Assembly (NCBI RefSeq): GCF_040049195.1
Contig: NZ_JBDZDL010000001.1
Strand: one strand, 5' to 3'
DNA: 64,000 bases
Source: NCEH01 sp040049195
GTDB taxonomy: Bacteria > Pseudomonadota > Alphaproteobacteria > Rhizobiales > Xanthobacteraceae
Below the pieces are notes generated by a model that saw only the letters and a program-made list of their open reading frames with translations, made no database searches and was not told the origin of the DNA. The position numbers and the translations under genes were made by a program. Below, in pieces: positions 33,272 to 41,525 of the stretch. Position 1 is the first letter of the stretch. Each line of letters begins with the position of its first letter.

Positions 33272-33736
33272 ATGCGCGTCAATGATCTGATCCTCGCCAT
33301 CGCCGTGATGATCGGGGCCGCGGCGCTGGCCGCCGCAGCCTCCACTTTGCCGCCCATTCCGGGCCAGAAGTTCGGGGCGGACGTGTTTCCCATGGCCATA
33401 GCCGGCGGCCTGTTCCTGTGCGGCCTCGTGCTGGCGGTGCAGAGCCTGCGCGCCGGCGCGGGGCCGGCGCTCATGCTCGGCTGGGCAAGGGAGATGCCGG
33501 CCCTCCTGCGCGCCGGCGGCACGCTGGCGGCGGTGGTGCTCTACATGGTGCTGGCGCCGATCACCGGCTTCATCATTGCCTCCACGCTGATGCTGCTGGC
33601 GCTGTTCCTGATGCTGAAGGTGCGCCCGCTCACGGCCGTGCCGGTGGCGCTGATCGCGACGCTGTGCGTCTATTATTCCTTCGCCCACGGCCTGCGCGTT
33701 CCGCTGCCGCGCGGCCTGATCGAGGGCATGCTGTGA
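33272..33736 (+). CDS. tctB: TctB, small membrane subunit of the TTT transporter
   Basis: A 154-residue protein with four transmembrane helices (about 5-27, 38-60, 82-100, 105-145), the fold of the small TctB subunit. It partners the large TctA subunit and is needed for transport. Its TGA overlaps the tctA ATG by one base (TGATG), so translation is coupled. Helix 2 carries GQKFGADVFPMAIAGGL, a common TctB motif. Confidence 0.88.
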   Translation: MRVNDLILAIAVMIGAAALAAAASTLPPIPGQKFGADVFPMAIAGGLFLCGLVLAVQSLRAGAGPALMLGWAREMPALLRAGGTLAAVVLYMVLAPITGFIIASTLMLLALFLMLKVRPLTAVPVALIATLCVYYSFAHGLRVPLPRGLIEGML

Positions 33737-35232
33737 TGGGCGCCATCGAAGCCGGCATCGGCCTCGTGCTGCATTGGCACGTCATCCTCACCATCTTCAT
33801 CGCGGCGGCGTTCGGCCTGGTGGTCGGGGCGATTCCCGGCCTCACCGCCACCATGGCCATTGCGCTGCTGGTGCCCATCACCTTCTTCATGGATCCGATC
33901 TCGGCGGTGGGCGCCATGATCTCCTGCTCGGCCATGGCGATCTTCGCCGGCGATATCCCGAGCACGCTCATGCGCATGCCCGGCACCCCGGCCTCCGCCG
34001 CCTATACCGACGAATGCTACGCCATGACCCGCAAGGGAGAGGCGGAGGTGGCGCTCGGCGCCAACGTGCTGTTTTCCGCGCTCGGCGGGCTGTTCGGCAC
34101 GGCGGTGCTGATCGTCTCGGCGCCGCTGCTCGCGGAGGTGGCGCTGGGCTTTTCCTCTTTCGAATATTTCTGGCTCGCGCTGCTGGGGCTCACCTGCGCC
34201 ATCTTCATCGGCTCCGGCTCGCCGGTGAAGGGGCTGATCTCGCTGTTCCTCGGCCTGTTCGTGGCGTGCATCGGGCTGGACAATCCCGCCGGCATCCCGC
34301 GCTTCACCCTCGGCAATACCGACCTGATGAGCGGGGTGGATTTCATCCCCGCCATGATCGGTCTGTTCGCCGTGTCCGAGGTGATCCGTGCCATGGCCTC
34401 CGGCGCCAAGGACTGGGAGGTGAAGCAGACTGCGCTCGGCAATCCGCTGCGCGGCTGGGGTACCATGTTCGTCAAATACTGGCCGCAGCAGATTCGCGGC
34501 AACATCACCGGCACCGCCATCGGCATCCTGCCCGGCGCGGGGGCGGATATCGCGGCCTGGGTCTCCTATGCCATGAGCCGGAAATTCTCCAAGACCCCGG
34601 AGAAATTCGGCACCGGGCACGTGGAAGGCATTATCGAGAGCACGTCGTCCAACAATGCCGCGCTCGCCGGCGCCTGGGTGCCGGCGCTGGTGTTCGGCAT
34701 TCCCGGCGACAGCATCACCGCCATCGTCATCGGCGTGCTGTATCTGAAGGGGCTCAACCCGGGGCCGACGCTGTTCCTCAACAATCCCGAATCCATCTAT
34801 GCGGTGTTCTTCATCTTCATCGTCGCCAACCTCGCCATGATCCCGCTCGGGCTCGCCGCGCTGAAGGCGGGCACGGCCCTGCTCAAGGTGCCGCGCCGCA
34901 TCCTGATGCCGGTGATCCTGCTGTTCTGCGTGGTCGGCGCGTTCGCGGTGAACAATTCGGTCTACGGCATCGTGGTGATGCTGGGCTTCGGGGTGCTCGG
35001 CTTCTTCATGGAGGAGCACGACGTGCCCATCGCGCCGTGCGTGCTCGGCATCGTGCTCGGCAAGATGCTGGAGGAAAGCTTCGTCACCTCCATGATCAAG
35101 GCCGACGGGGACCTGTTGGGCTTCTTCTACCGGCCGATCTCGGCGGGGCTCGGCATCGTCACGCTGGCGGTGCTGCTGCTGCCGCTCTGGAGCCTGCTGC
35201 GCCGGCGGCTTCGGGCGCCCCGGCCAGCCTGA
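33736..35232 (+). CDS. tctA: TctA, large membrane subunit of the TTT transporter
   Basis: A 498-residue, roughly twelve-helix transporter. The hallmark motif GLVVGAIPGLTATMAIALL is near the start and repeats later in the second half as GILPGAGADIAAW. It uses an ion gradient and receives its carboxylate from the Bug-type binding protein two genes upstream. The start at 33736 overlaps tctB. The last stretch, LWSLLRRRLRAPRPA, is a basic cytoplasmic tail. The substrate is not known; glucokinase follows after 123 bp and may or may not be on the same transcript. Confidence 0.9.
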   Translation: MGAIEAGIGLVLHWHVILTIFIAAAFGLVVGAIPGLTATMAIALLVPITFFMDPISAVGAMISCSAMAIFAGDIPSTLMRMPGTPASAAYTDECYAMTRKGEAEVALGANVLFSALGGLFGTAVLIVSAPLLAEVALGFSSFEYFWLALLGLTCAIFIGSGSPVKGLISLFLGLFVACIGLDNPAGIPRFTLGNTDLMSGVDFIPAMIGLFAVSEVIRAMASGAKDWEVKQTALGNPLRGWGTMFVKYWPQQIRGNITGTAIGILPGAGADIAAWVSYAMSRKFSKTPEKFGTGHVEGIIESTSSNNAALAGAWVPALVFGIPGDSITAIVIGVLYLKGLNPGPTLFLNNPESIYAVFFIFIVANLAMIPLGLAALKAGTALLKVPRRILMPVILLFCVVGAFAVNNSVYGIVVMLGFGVLGFFMEEHDVPIAPCVLGIVLGKMLEESFVTSMIKADGDLLGFFYRPISAGLGIVTLAVLLLPLWSLLRRRLRAPRPA

Positions 35233-35355
35233 GGAAGCAGCTTCTGAGGCCGGAAGGGCGGCGTCCGGGTCCCGCCCTTCCGGCGTCTTGCCTTGATTAC
35301 ACCGGAAAGGCCGCCCAATCGTAGGGGCTCGACATTTTCTGCCCATGGATGCCTG

Positions 35356-36306
35356 ATGCCCGCGACGCTCCTTCTTGCCGATATCGGCGGCACCTCCACG
35401 CGCATCGCGCGCGCCAGCCATGACGGCACGCTGTTCGACCTGCGGGTGGAGGCGAACGATTCCTATGCGAGCCTGGAAGACCTGTTCGGCGTCTATCTGT
35501 CCAACATCGGCGGGCCGCGCCCGCGGGCCGGCGTGTTCGCGGTCGCCGGCCCGGTGGACGGCGACGATGTGAAACTCACCAACCGGGACTGGCACTTCTC
35601 CCGGCCGGAGCTTGCCCGCGCGCTGGGGCTGGACGGGCTGACCGTGCTGAACGATTTCGCCGCCTTGGCGCATGGGGTGGTTCGCCTCGGGTCGCAGAAC
35701 CTCGTGACCGTCGGCACGGGCAAGGCGGTGGAGGGCGCGCCGATTCTGGTGTGCGGCCCCGGCACCGGCCTCGGCACCGCGTTGGTGCTGCCGCGGGGCG
35801 AGGGTTATGAGGTTCTGCCGGGCGAAGGCGGCCACGTGCGCTTCGGCGCCGTCACCTCCGAGGAGGCGCGGGTGCTCGCCCATCTGGTGCAGGATCTCGG
35901 CCCGGTGAGCGTCGAGCACGTGCTGTCCGGGAGCGGTCTGGTGCGGCTGCATCGCATCCTGAGCGGGGAGGTCGCGACCTCCCATTCGATCATCACCGCC
36001 GCGCTGTCTGGCCAGCGCAACGAGCGCGAGACCTGCCACGTGTTCCTGCGCCTGCTGGGCCGGGTGGTGGGGGATTTCGCGCTGCTGACCCTGGCGCGGG
36101 GCGGCGTGTTCATCTCCGGCGGAGTCGGGGCGGCGATGGCGCAATTGTTCGCCGAATCCCCGTTCCGCGCGGCGTTCGAGGATCACCCGCCCTATCAGGC
36201 GCGCCTTGCCGCCATACCGGTGCGGGTGGTGGTGCACCCGACCCCCGGCCTCGTCGGCGCGGCGGAAGTGGGCCGGCGCCTGCTCGCGACCCTCGAACCT
36301 GCCTGA
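35356..36306 (+). CDS. glk: Glucokinase
   Basis: A 316-residue ROK-unrelated glucokinase of the Glk family (Pfam PF02685). ADIGGTSTRIARA is the phosphate-1 loop, VLNDFAALA holds the catalytic aspartate, CGPGTGLGTAL and EGGHVRFG are family marks, and the adenosine site is in GVFISGGVGAAM. It phosphorylates glucose with ATP in the cytoplasm. The start at 35356 is preceded by a three-codon mini-frame (ATG GAT GCC TGA) whose stop overlaps the start (TGATG). No clear ribosome site is seen. It converges on the LysR gene. Confidence 0.92.
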   Translation: MPATLLLADIGGTSTRIARASHDGTLFDLRVEANDSYASLEDLFGVYLSNIGGPRPRAGVFAVAGPVDGDDVKLTNRDWHFSRPELARALGLDGLTVLNDFAALAHGVVRLGSQNLVTVGTGKAVEGAPILVCGPGTGLGTALVLPRGEGYEVLPGEGGHVRFGAVTSEEARVLAHLVQDLGPVSVEHVLSGSGLVRLHRILSGEVATSHSIITAALSGQRNERETCHVFLRLLGRVVGDFALLTLARGGVFISGGVGAAMAQLFAESPFRAAFEDHPPYQARLAAIPVRVVVHPTPGLVGAAEVGRRLLATLEPA

Positions 36307-36328
36307 GGCCGGCGCGGAGCATTCGCCC

Positions 36329-37207
36329 CTAGGCGCGGCCCGCCATCTGCCGCCAGCGCAGGAATTCATGCACGGTGGGCGACTGTTCGCGCCGCCGATA
36401 GATCATATACACATCCGCCACCAGGGCCGGGGCGATGGGCACGAACACCACGTCGTCGCTGGTGAAGGCGGCGGTGGAGGCGGGCACCAGCGAGACCCCG
36501 AAGCCCGCCGCGATCAGGCTCGGGATCGATTGGGAATCCACCACTTGCTGGGAGATCCGCGGCAGAAACCCGGCATCCACGCAGCAGCGCTGAAGATAGC
36601 GGGCGAATTCCGAGGAATCCGGATGCAGCATCACATGCTCGTCCGCGCTCAATTCGGCGAGGCCGACATGGGGCCGCCCGGCGAGGCGATGGCCTTTCGG
36701 CAGGATCACTGAGATGGATTCCTGCCACGCCAGCGTGCTCGCCAGTTCCGCGCTGTCGGCGACCGAGCGGTTGAAGCTGATGTCGGTGCGCAGCTCCAGC
36801 ACCGCCTTCACCTGGAGCGCCGGGGCCTGCTCGAAAATGACCGTGCGCACGTCGGGTGCGTGGCGGCGATAGGCGGAGAGCCATTGGGCAAGGCCGCCGC
36901 GCAGGATGGTGCCGGTGGCGCCGATGGCGATGGTGCCGCTGCGCCCGGCGCCGATGGCCTTCACGTGCAGGCGTGTGCGCGCCGCCTGCTCCAGCAGGGC
37001 GCGGGCCTGCGCCTCCAGCTCCTGGCCGGCGGCGGTCAGCTCCACCCTGCGGCTGGTGCGGGTGAACAGCCGGGTGTCCAGCTCCGCCTCGAGCTGGGCG
37101 ATCTGCTGGGAGAGCGGCGGCTGCGAGATGTTCAGCCGCTCTGCCGCCCGGGTGAAGGACAGCTCTTCGGCCACCGCGAGGAAATAGCGAAGCTGGCGTA
37201 GATCCAT
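36329..37207 (-). CDS. LysR family transcriptional regulator
   Basis: A 292-residue regulator. The winged helix-turn-helix (about 1-60, MDLRQLRYFLAVAEELSFTR to RLFTRTSRRVELT) is complete, with the typical SFTRAAERLNISQPPLSQQI recognition helix. The effector domain (about 90-292) is normal. It is divergent from an ABC transporter operon and probably activates it when a small amine or amino-acid-type ligand is bound. A 6-bp inverted repeat lies in the 144-bp gap. No GNAT or other fusion is seen. Confidence 0.9.
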   Translation of the reverse strand: MDLRQLRYFLAVAEELSFTRAAERLNISQPPLSQQIAQLEAELDTRLFTRTSRRVELTAAGQELEAQARALLEQAARTRLHVKAIGAGRSGTIAIGATGTILRGGLAQWLSAYRRHAPDVRTVIFEQAPALQVKAVLELRTDISFNRSVADSAELASTLAWQESISVILPKGHRLAGRPHVGLAELSADEHVMLHPDSSEFARYLQRCCVDAGFLPRISQQVVDSQSIPSLIAAGFGVSLVPASTAAFTSDDVVFVPIAPALVADVYMIYRRREQSPTVHEFLRWRQMAGRA

Positions 37208-37227
37208 ATTTTAAACATATCGATTAA

Positions 37228-37246
37228 GTCCAACGATATATTGGAC
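37228..37246. promoter_or_regulatory. LysR-type operator between lysR gene and ABC operon
   Basis: GTCCAACGATATATTGGAC is a 6-bp inverted repeat (GTCCAA/TTGGAC) with an AT-rich 7-bp spacer, 20 bp in front of the LysR start codon and 106 bp before the first ABC gene. The size and placement fit an LTTR box used for autorepression and activation of the divergent operon. Confidence 0.65.
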
Positions 37247-37351
37247 CTATCCCTGCTGCGGCGCAACACTGATCTCAATAACCGGGCACTGGCATCGAAC
37301 TTGCTGCCGTGAAGCTCCGGTGGGGAACAATCGCAAAACAGGAACTTCCAG

Positions 37352-38152
37352 ATGACACGAGTGAAGAGCTTTGGTTTTGGGTGCGCCGTTGCGGCGCTCG
37401 TGGGTGTGTTCGCGGCCGGCGCCTTGCGCCCTGCTTGCGCGGATACTTTGGCCGACATCGAAAAGGCCAAGGTTATCAAGATCGCCGTGCCGCAGGATTT
37501 CGCGCCGTTTGGCTCGGCCGGGCTCGATCTCAAGCCGGTGGGCTATGACATCGACATGGCCAATTACATCGGCGAGCAGCTTGGCGTGAAGGTCGAGATC
37601 GTGCCCGTCACCAGCGCCAACCGCATCGCCTATCTGCAGACCAAGAAGGTGGACCTGGTCATCTCCAGCCTCGGCAAGAATCCCGAACGTGAGAAGGTGA
37701 TCGATTTCTCGGTGGCCTATGCGCCCTTCTTCTCCGGCGTCTATGGCCTGAAGGGCGAAACCTCGGCCAAGTTCGACGATCTCGCCGGCAAGACGGTGGG
37801 TGCGACGCGCGGCTCCATCGAGGAGCAGGAATTGACCAAGAGCGCGCCGGCTTCCGCCACCGTGAAGCGCTACGAAGACAACAACGCCACCATCTCCGCC
37901 TTCATCTCCGGCCAGGTGGATCTGATCGCCACCGGCAACACGGTGGCCGCCGCGATCGCCGAGAAGAGCCCGGCCCGCAAGCCGGAGCTGAAGTTCATCA
38001 TCAAGAACAGCCCCTGCTACGTCGGCTTGAACAAAGAGGAACCCGCGCTCCTCGCCAAGGTGAACGAGATCATCACCAAGGCGAAGGCGGACGGCACGCT
38101 CGCCAAGTTTTCCGAAAAGTGGCTGAAGGCGCCGCTGCCGGCGGACTTCTGA
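37352..38152 (+). CDS. ABC transporter substrate-binding protein (polar amino acid type)
   Basis: A 266-residue periplasmic binding protein. Signal peptide (about 1-30, ending in RPACA) is followed by the SBP type 3 fold, with VGYDIDMANYIGEQLGVK and VDLVISSLGKNPEREKVIDF as family marks. It feeds the two permeases and the ATPase encoded next. The ligand is probably an amino acid or a derived N-carbamoyl or acyl compound, given the two M20-type hydrolases at the operon end, but this is inference. Confidence 0.88.
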   Translation: MTRVKSFGFGCAVAALVGVFAAGALRPACADTLADIEKAKVIKIAVPQDFAPFGSAGLDLKPVGYDIDMANYIGEQLGVKVEIVPVTSANRIAYLQTKKVDLVISSLGKNPEREKVIDFSVAYAPFFSGVYGLKGETSAKFDDLAGKTVGATRGSIEEQELTKSAPASATVKRYEDNNATISAFISGQVDLIATGNTVAAAIAEKSPARKPELKFIIKNSPCYVGLNKEEPALLAKVNEIITKAKADGTLAKFSEKWLKAPLPADF

Positions 38153-38195
38153 TCCGCGCTCGTAGCCATTCAACAGCGCTACAGAGGGCGGCATC

Positions 38196-38858
38196 ATGGT
38201 CTACCATATGAGTTTCGGCGACCTGCTGCCCTATTGGGACGTGCTGGCGCGCGGGCTTCTCTACACCATCGTCCTGACCCTGGTTTCCACCGTCGCCGGC
38301 CTGATGGTCGGCACGGCGGGCGCCTGGGCCCGGAGCTTCGGGCCGAAATGGGCGGCCTATGCGGTCGGCGCCTATGTGGAGCTGATCCGCAACACCCCCT
38401 TCATCGTGCAGCTGTTCTTCGTGTTCTTCGGCCTGCCGGCGATCGGCGTGAAGATGACGGAATCGGAAGCTGCATTCCTCGCCATGGTGATCAATCTCGG
38501 GGCCTATTCCACCGAGATCATCCGCGCCGGCATCCAGGCGGTGCCGAAGGGCCATCTGGAGGCTGCGGCCTCGCTCGCCATGAGCCGGCTGGAGACGTTC
38601 CGCTACGTGGTGCTGAAGCAGGCCTTCATGAAGGTCTACCCGGCGCTCTCCTCGCAGATCGTCATCGTCATGTTGGGGTCGGCGGTGGTTTCGCAGATCT
38701 CGGCCGAAGACCTGACCTACGCGGCGAATTTCGTCCAGTCGCGGAATTTCCGGGCGTTCGAAGTCTATCTCGTCGCCGCTCTTCTCTACTTGCTTCTGGC
38801 CATCGCCATGCGCGCAATATTGCGTGGCATCGGCCGCGCCCTGTTCCCGAAGGCCTGA
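38196..38858 (+). CDS. ABC transporter permease (HisM/GlnP type), first
   Basis: A 220-residue inner-membrane permease. The EAA-type motif is visible in GIQAVPKGHLEAAASLAMS, and the chain has about five helices beginning LLPYWDVLARGLLYTIVLTL. ELIRNTPFIVQLFFVFFGLP is the family's TM loop motif. It pairs with the second permease encoded 3 bp downstream. GAGGGCGGCATC precedes the ATG, a moderate ribosome site. Confidence 0.9.
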   Translation: MVYHMSFGDLLPYWDVLARGLLYTIVLTLVSTVAGLMVGTAGAWARSFGPKWAAYAVGAYVELIRNTPFIVQLFFVFFGLPAIGVKMTESEAAFLAMVINLGAYSTEIIRAGIQAVPKGHLEAAASLAMSRLETFRYVVLKQAFMKVYPALSSQIVIVMLGSAVVSQISAEDLTYAANFVQSRNFRAFEVYLVAALLYLLLAIAMRAILRGIGRALFPKA

Positions 38859-38861
38859 GCC

Positions 38862-39512
38862 ATGATCGAATTTTCCTTCGCGATCATCCTTGAAAACCTG
38901 CTGCTGGCGACGCGCTGGACCATTCTCCTGTCGCTCATCGCCTTCGTCAGCGGCGGCCTGGTGGGACTGCTCGTCCTGTTCGGCCGCGTCTCCAAGCACG
39001 AGGTGCTGCGCCTTCTCACGGCGGGGTACATCGAATTCTTCCAGGGCACGCCGCTTTTGATGCAACTCTTCCTGCTGTTCTTCGGCATCGCCTTGTTCGG
39101 CGTCGAGGTCAGCCCCTGGGTTGCCGCGTGGCTGGCGCTGACCTTCTGGACCAGCGCGTTCCTTTCGGAGATCTGGCGCGGCTGCGTGGAATCGGTTCCG
39201 CGCGGGCAGTGGGAGGCCTCCGGCACGCTCGCCATGACCTATATGGAGCAGATGCGCTACGTCATCCTGCCCCAGGCCATGCGCATCGCTGTGGCGCCCA
39301 CCGTCGGCTTCTCGGTGCAGGTCATCAAGGGCACGGCGCTCGCCTCGATCATCGGCTTTGTCGAACTGACCAAGGCCGGGACCATGCTCAACAACGCCAC
39401 CTTCCGCCCGTTCCTCGTCTATTCGCTGGTGGCGCTGATCTACTTCTGCCTCTGTTTCCCTCTGTCCTGGTGTTCCAAGCGCCTGGAGGCCCGTCTCAAT
39501 GTCGCTCGTTGA
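38862..39512 (+). CDS. ABC transporter permease (HisQ/GlnP type), second
   Basis: A 216-residue permease of the same family. It opens FSFAIILENLLLATRWTILLS, carries YIEFFQGTPLLMQLFLLFFG and the EAA-like loop SVPRGQWEASGTLAMTYMEQ. It forms the heteromeric channel with the first permease. Its stop (39510-39512) lies inside the start of the ATPase gene (39499), a 14-bp overlap that suggests tight coupling. Confidence 0.9.
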   Translation: MIEFSFAIILENLLLATRWTILLSLIAFVSGGLVGLLVLFGRVSKHEVLRLLTAGYIEFFQGTPLLMQLFLLFFGIALFGVEVSPWVAAWLALTFWTSAFLSEIWRGCVESVPRGQWEASGTLAMTYMEQMRYVILPQAMRIAVAPTVGFSVQVIKGTALASIIGFVELTKAGTMLNNATFRPFLVYSLVALIYFCLCFPLSWCSKRLEARLNVAR

Positions 39513-40221
39513 TATCCAAGATGTCCGTAAGAACTTCGGTCCCCTCGAAGTCTTGAAGGGCGTATCCATCGAGATCGGCCGCGGCGATGTCGCGGCGATC
39601 ATCGGCCGCTCCGGCAGTGGCAAGAGCACGCTCCTGCGCTGCATCAACGGGCTGGAGGAATTCCAGGCCGGTGCCATCACGGTGGACGGAATGGCGGTCG
39701 GCAAGACCGACCTGCGCACCCTGCGCCGCCATGTCGGCATGGTGTTCCAGCAGTTCAACCTGTTCCCCCATCTCACGGCGGGCCAGAACGTGATGCTGGC
39801 GCCCACCGTGGTGGCCAAGATGCAGAAGGGCGAGGCGCGCGACACCGCCGCCGGGCTGCTGGAAAAGGTCGGCCTCGCCGGCAAGTTCGATGCCTATCCG
39901 AGCCAGCTCTCGGGCGGCCAGCAGCAGCGCGTCGCCATCGCCCGGGCATTGGCCATGCAGCCCACCGTCCTGCTGTGCGACGAGATCACCTCCGCGCTCG
40001 ATCCGGAACTGGTGAACGAAGTGCTGCGCGTGGTGGAGCAGCTCGCCAGCGAGGGCATGACGCTGATCCTCGTCACCCACGAGATGCGCTTCGCCCGCGA
40101 TGTCGGCACCAAGCTCATCTTCATGCACCAGGGCCGCGTCCACGAGGAAGGCGCGCCGAAGACGCTGTTCGCCAATCCGCAGACCCCGGAACTGGCCCAA
40201 TTCGTCACCGGCGCGCACTGA
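39499..40221 (+). CDS. ABC transporter ATP-binding protein (polar amino acid type)
   Basis: A 240-residue ABC ATPase. Walker A is GRSGSGKST, the Q-loop is VFQQFNLFPHLT, the signature is LSGGQQQRVAIARAL, Walker B is VLLCDEI and the switch histidine is LVTHEM. Length and motifs are those of GlnQ/HisP. It energises the two permeases. It overlaps the second permease gene by 14 bp and is followed after 44 bp by the amidohydrolase gene. Confidence 0.93.
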   Translation: MSLVDIQDVRKNFGPLEVLKGVSIEIGRGDVAAIIGRSGSGKSTLLRCINGLEEFQAGAITVDGMAVGKTDLRTLRRHVGMVFQQFNLFPHLTAGQNVMLAPTVVAKMQKGEARDTAAGLLEKVGLAGKFDAYPSQLSGGQQQRVAIARALAMQPTVLLCDEITSALDPELVNEVLRVVEQLASEGMTLILVTHEMRFARDVGTKLIFMHQGRVHEEGAPKTLFANPQTPELAQFVTGAH

Positions 40222-40265
40222 AAATCATGCGCGCGCGCCGGTTCGCAGGAGGAGAGGGCCCCATC

Positions 40266-41525
40266 ATGAAGCCTGCGCCCGAGGCGTTGCCCGAAGCCAT
40301 GGCGACCCGCATCGTCGCGCGGATCGACGCGCTCGCCGCCCTGTCGCAGGATCCCGGCGCGATCACGCGCGTGTGCTTCTCGCCCGAGCACCGGCAAGCT
40401 GCGGATCTGATCCTCGGCTGGATGAGGGAGGCGGGCATGACGGCCCGCATGGACGAGATCGGCAACGTTGTCGGCCGCTACGAGGGCACCTCGCACGGCC
40501 TGCCCTGCCTGATGGTGGGTTCGCATTACGACACCGTGCGCGATGCTGGGCGCTGGGATGGACCGCTCGGCCTCATCACCGCCATCGAATGCGTCGCGCG
40601 CATCGCGCAGGCGGGAAAGCGCCTGCCTTATGCGCTGGAGGTGATCGGCTTCGCGGACGAGGAGGGTGTGCGCTTTTCCTCCACGCTGCTCGGCAGCCGC
40701 GCGGTCGCCGGCACGTTCGATGAGGGCGTGCTGGAGACCCGCGACGCCGCGGGCGTGAAGGCGCGCGACGCCATCGCGGCGTTCGGGCTCGATCCCGCCC
40801 GCATCCGCCGCGCCGCCCGCCGCCGCGCCGATATCCTCGCCTATCTGGAACTGCATATCGAGCAGGGCCCGGTGCTGGAGGCGCAGGACCTGCCGGTGGG
40901 TGTCGTCACCGCGATCAGCGGCGCGAGCCGGTTCGCGGTGGATCTCACCGGCATGGCGGGGCACGCCGGCACCGTGCCCATGGGCCTGCGGCGCGATGCG
41001 CTGGCCGGCGCCGCCGAATGCGTCCTCGCCATCGAGACCCTGTGCCGCGATGCCGGAGAGGGCGTGGTGGGAACGGTGGGCCAGATCCTGGCAGCGCCGG
41101 GCGCCACGAACGTCATTCCCGGCGACGTGCGCTTCACCATCGACCTGCGCGCCGCCACCGATGCGCAACGGCGCGAGACCGTCTCCGCCGTGGTCGAGGC
41201 CATCGACGAGATCGCCGCGCGCCGCCAGCTCAAGGCGCGCATCACCAAGACCCACGACAATTCCACGGCGCAGTGCGCGCCCTGGCTGTGCGCGCAGCTC
41301 GGCGCGGCCATCGCGGCATCGGGCTATCGCGTGCATTCCCTCCCGAGCGGGGCGGGGCATGACGGCATGGCGATGATCGACATCACCGATATCGCCATGC
41401 TGTTCGTGCGCTGCCGCGGCGGCGTCAGCCATCATCCGAGCGAGCATGTGGAGACGCGCGACGTCGCCGCCGGCGCGAAGGTGCTGCTGCATGCCATGGA
41501 ACACTTCACCCCAAGGGCGTCATGA
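40266..41525 (+). CDS. M20-type Zn hydrolase, allantoate amidohydrolase/N-carbamoyl-amino acid hydrolase group
   Basis: A 419-residue zinc hydrolase of the hydantoinase/carbamoylase group. Metal residues: H and D in VGSHYDTVRDAGRWDG, EE in FADEEGVRF, H in HIEQGPVLE, and H in SHHPSEHV; the GHAGTVPM and SGAGHDGMAM segments belong to the fold. It cuts a C-N bond in allantoate, N-carbamoyl or similar substrates. Strong GGAGGAGAGGG lies 8-18 bp before the ATG. Next to an ABC importer and a second M20 enzyme it probably degrades an imported nitrogen compound. The exact substrate is unknown. Confidence 0.85.
   Translation: MKPAPEALPEAMATRIVARIDALAALSQDPGAITRVCFSPEHRQAADLILGWMREAGMTARMDEIGNVVGRYEGTSHGLPCLMVGSHYDTVRDAGRWDGPLGLITAIECVARIAQAGKRLPYALEVIGFADEEGVRFSSTLLGSRAVAGTFDEGVLETRDAAGVKARDAIAAFGLDPARIRRAARRRADILAYLELHIEQGPVLEAQDLPVGVVTAISGASRFAVDLTGMAGHAGTVPMGLRRDALAGAAECVLAIETLCRDAGEGVVGTVGQILAAPGATNVIPGDVRFTIDLRAATDAQRRETVSAVVEAIDEIAARRQLKARITKTHDNSTAQCAPWLCAQLGAAIAASGYRVHSLPSGAGHDGMAMIDITDIAMLFVRCRGGVSHHPSEHVETRDVAAGAKVLLHAMEHFTPRAS

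Noticed and set aside
33673..36369. 898-codon antisense frame across tctA and glk
   Set aside because: It spans two real genes and their gap on the opposite strand, with H/R/D/E-rich composition and no domain.
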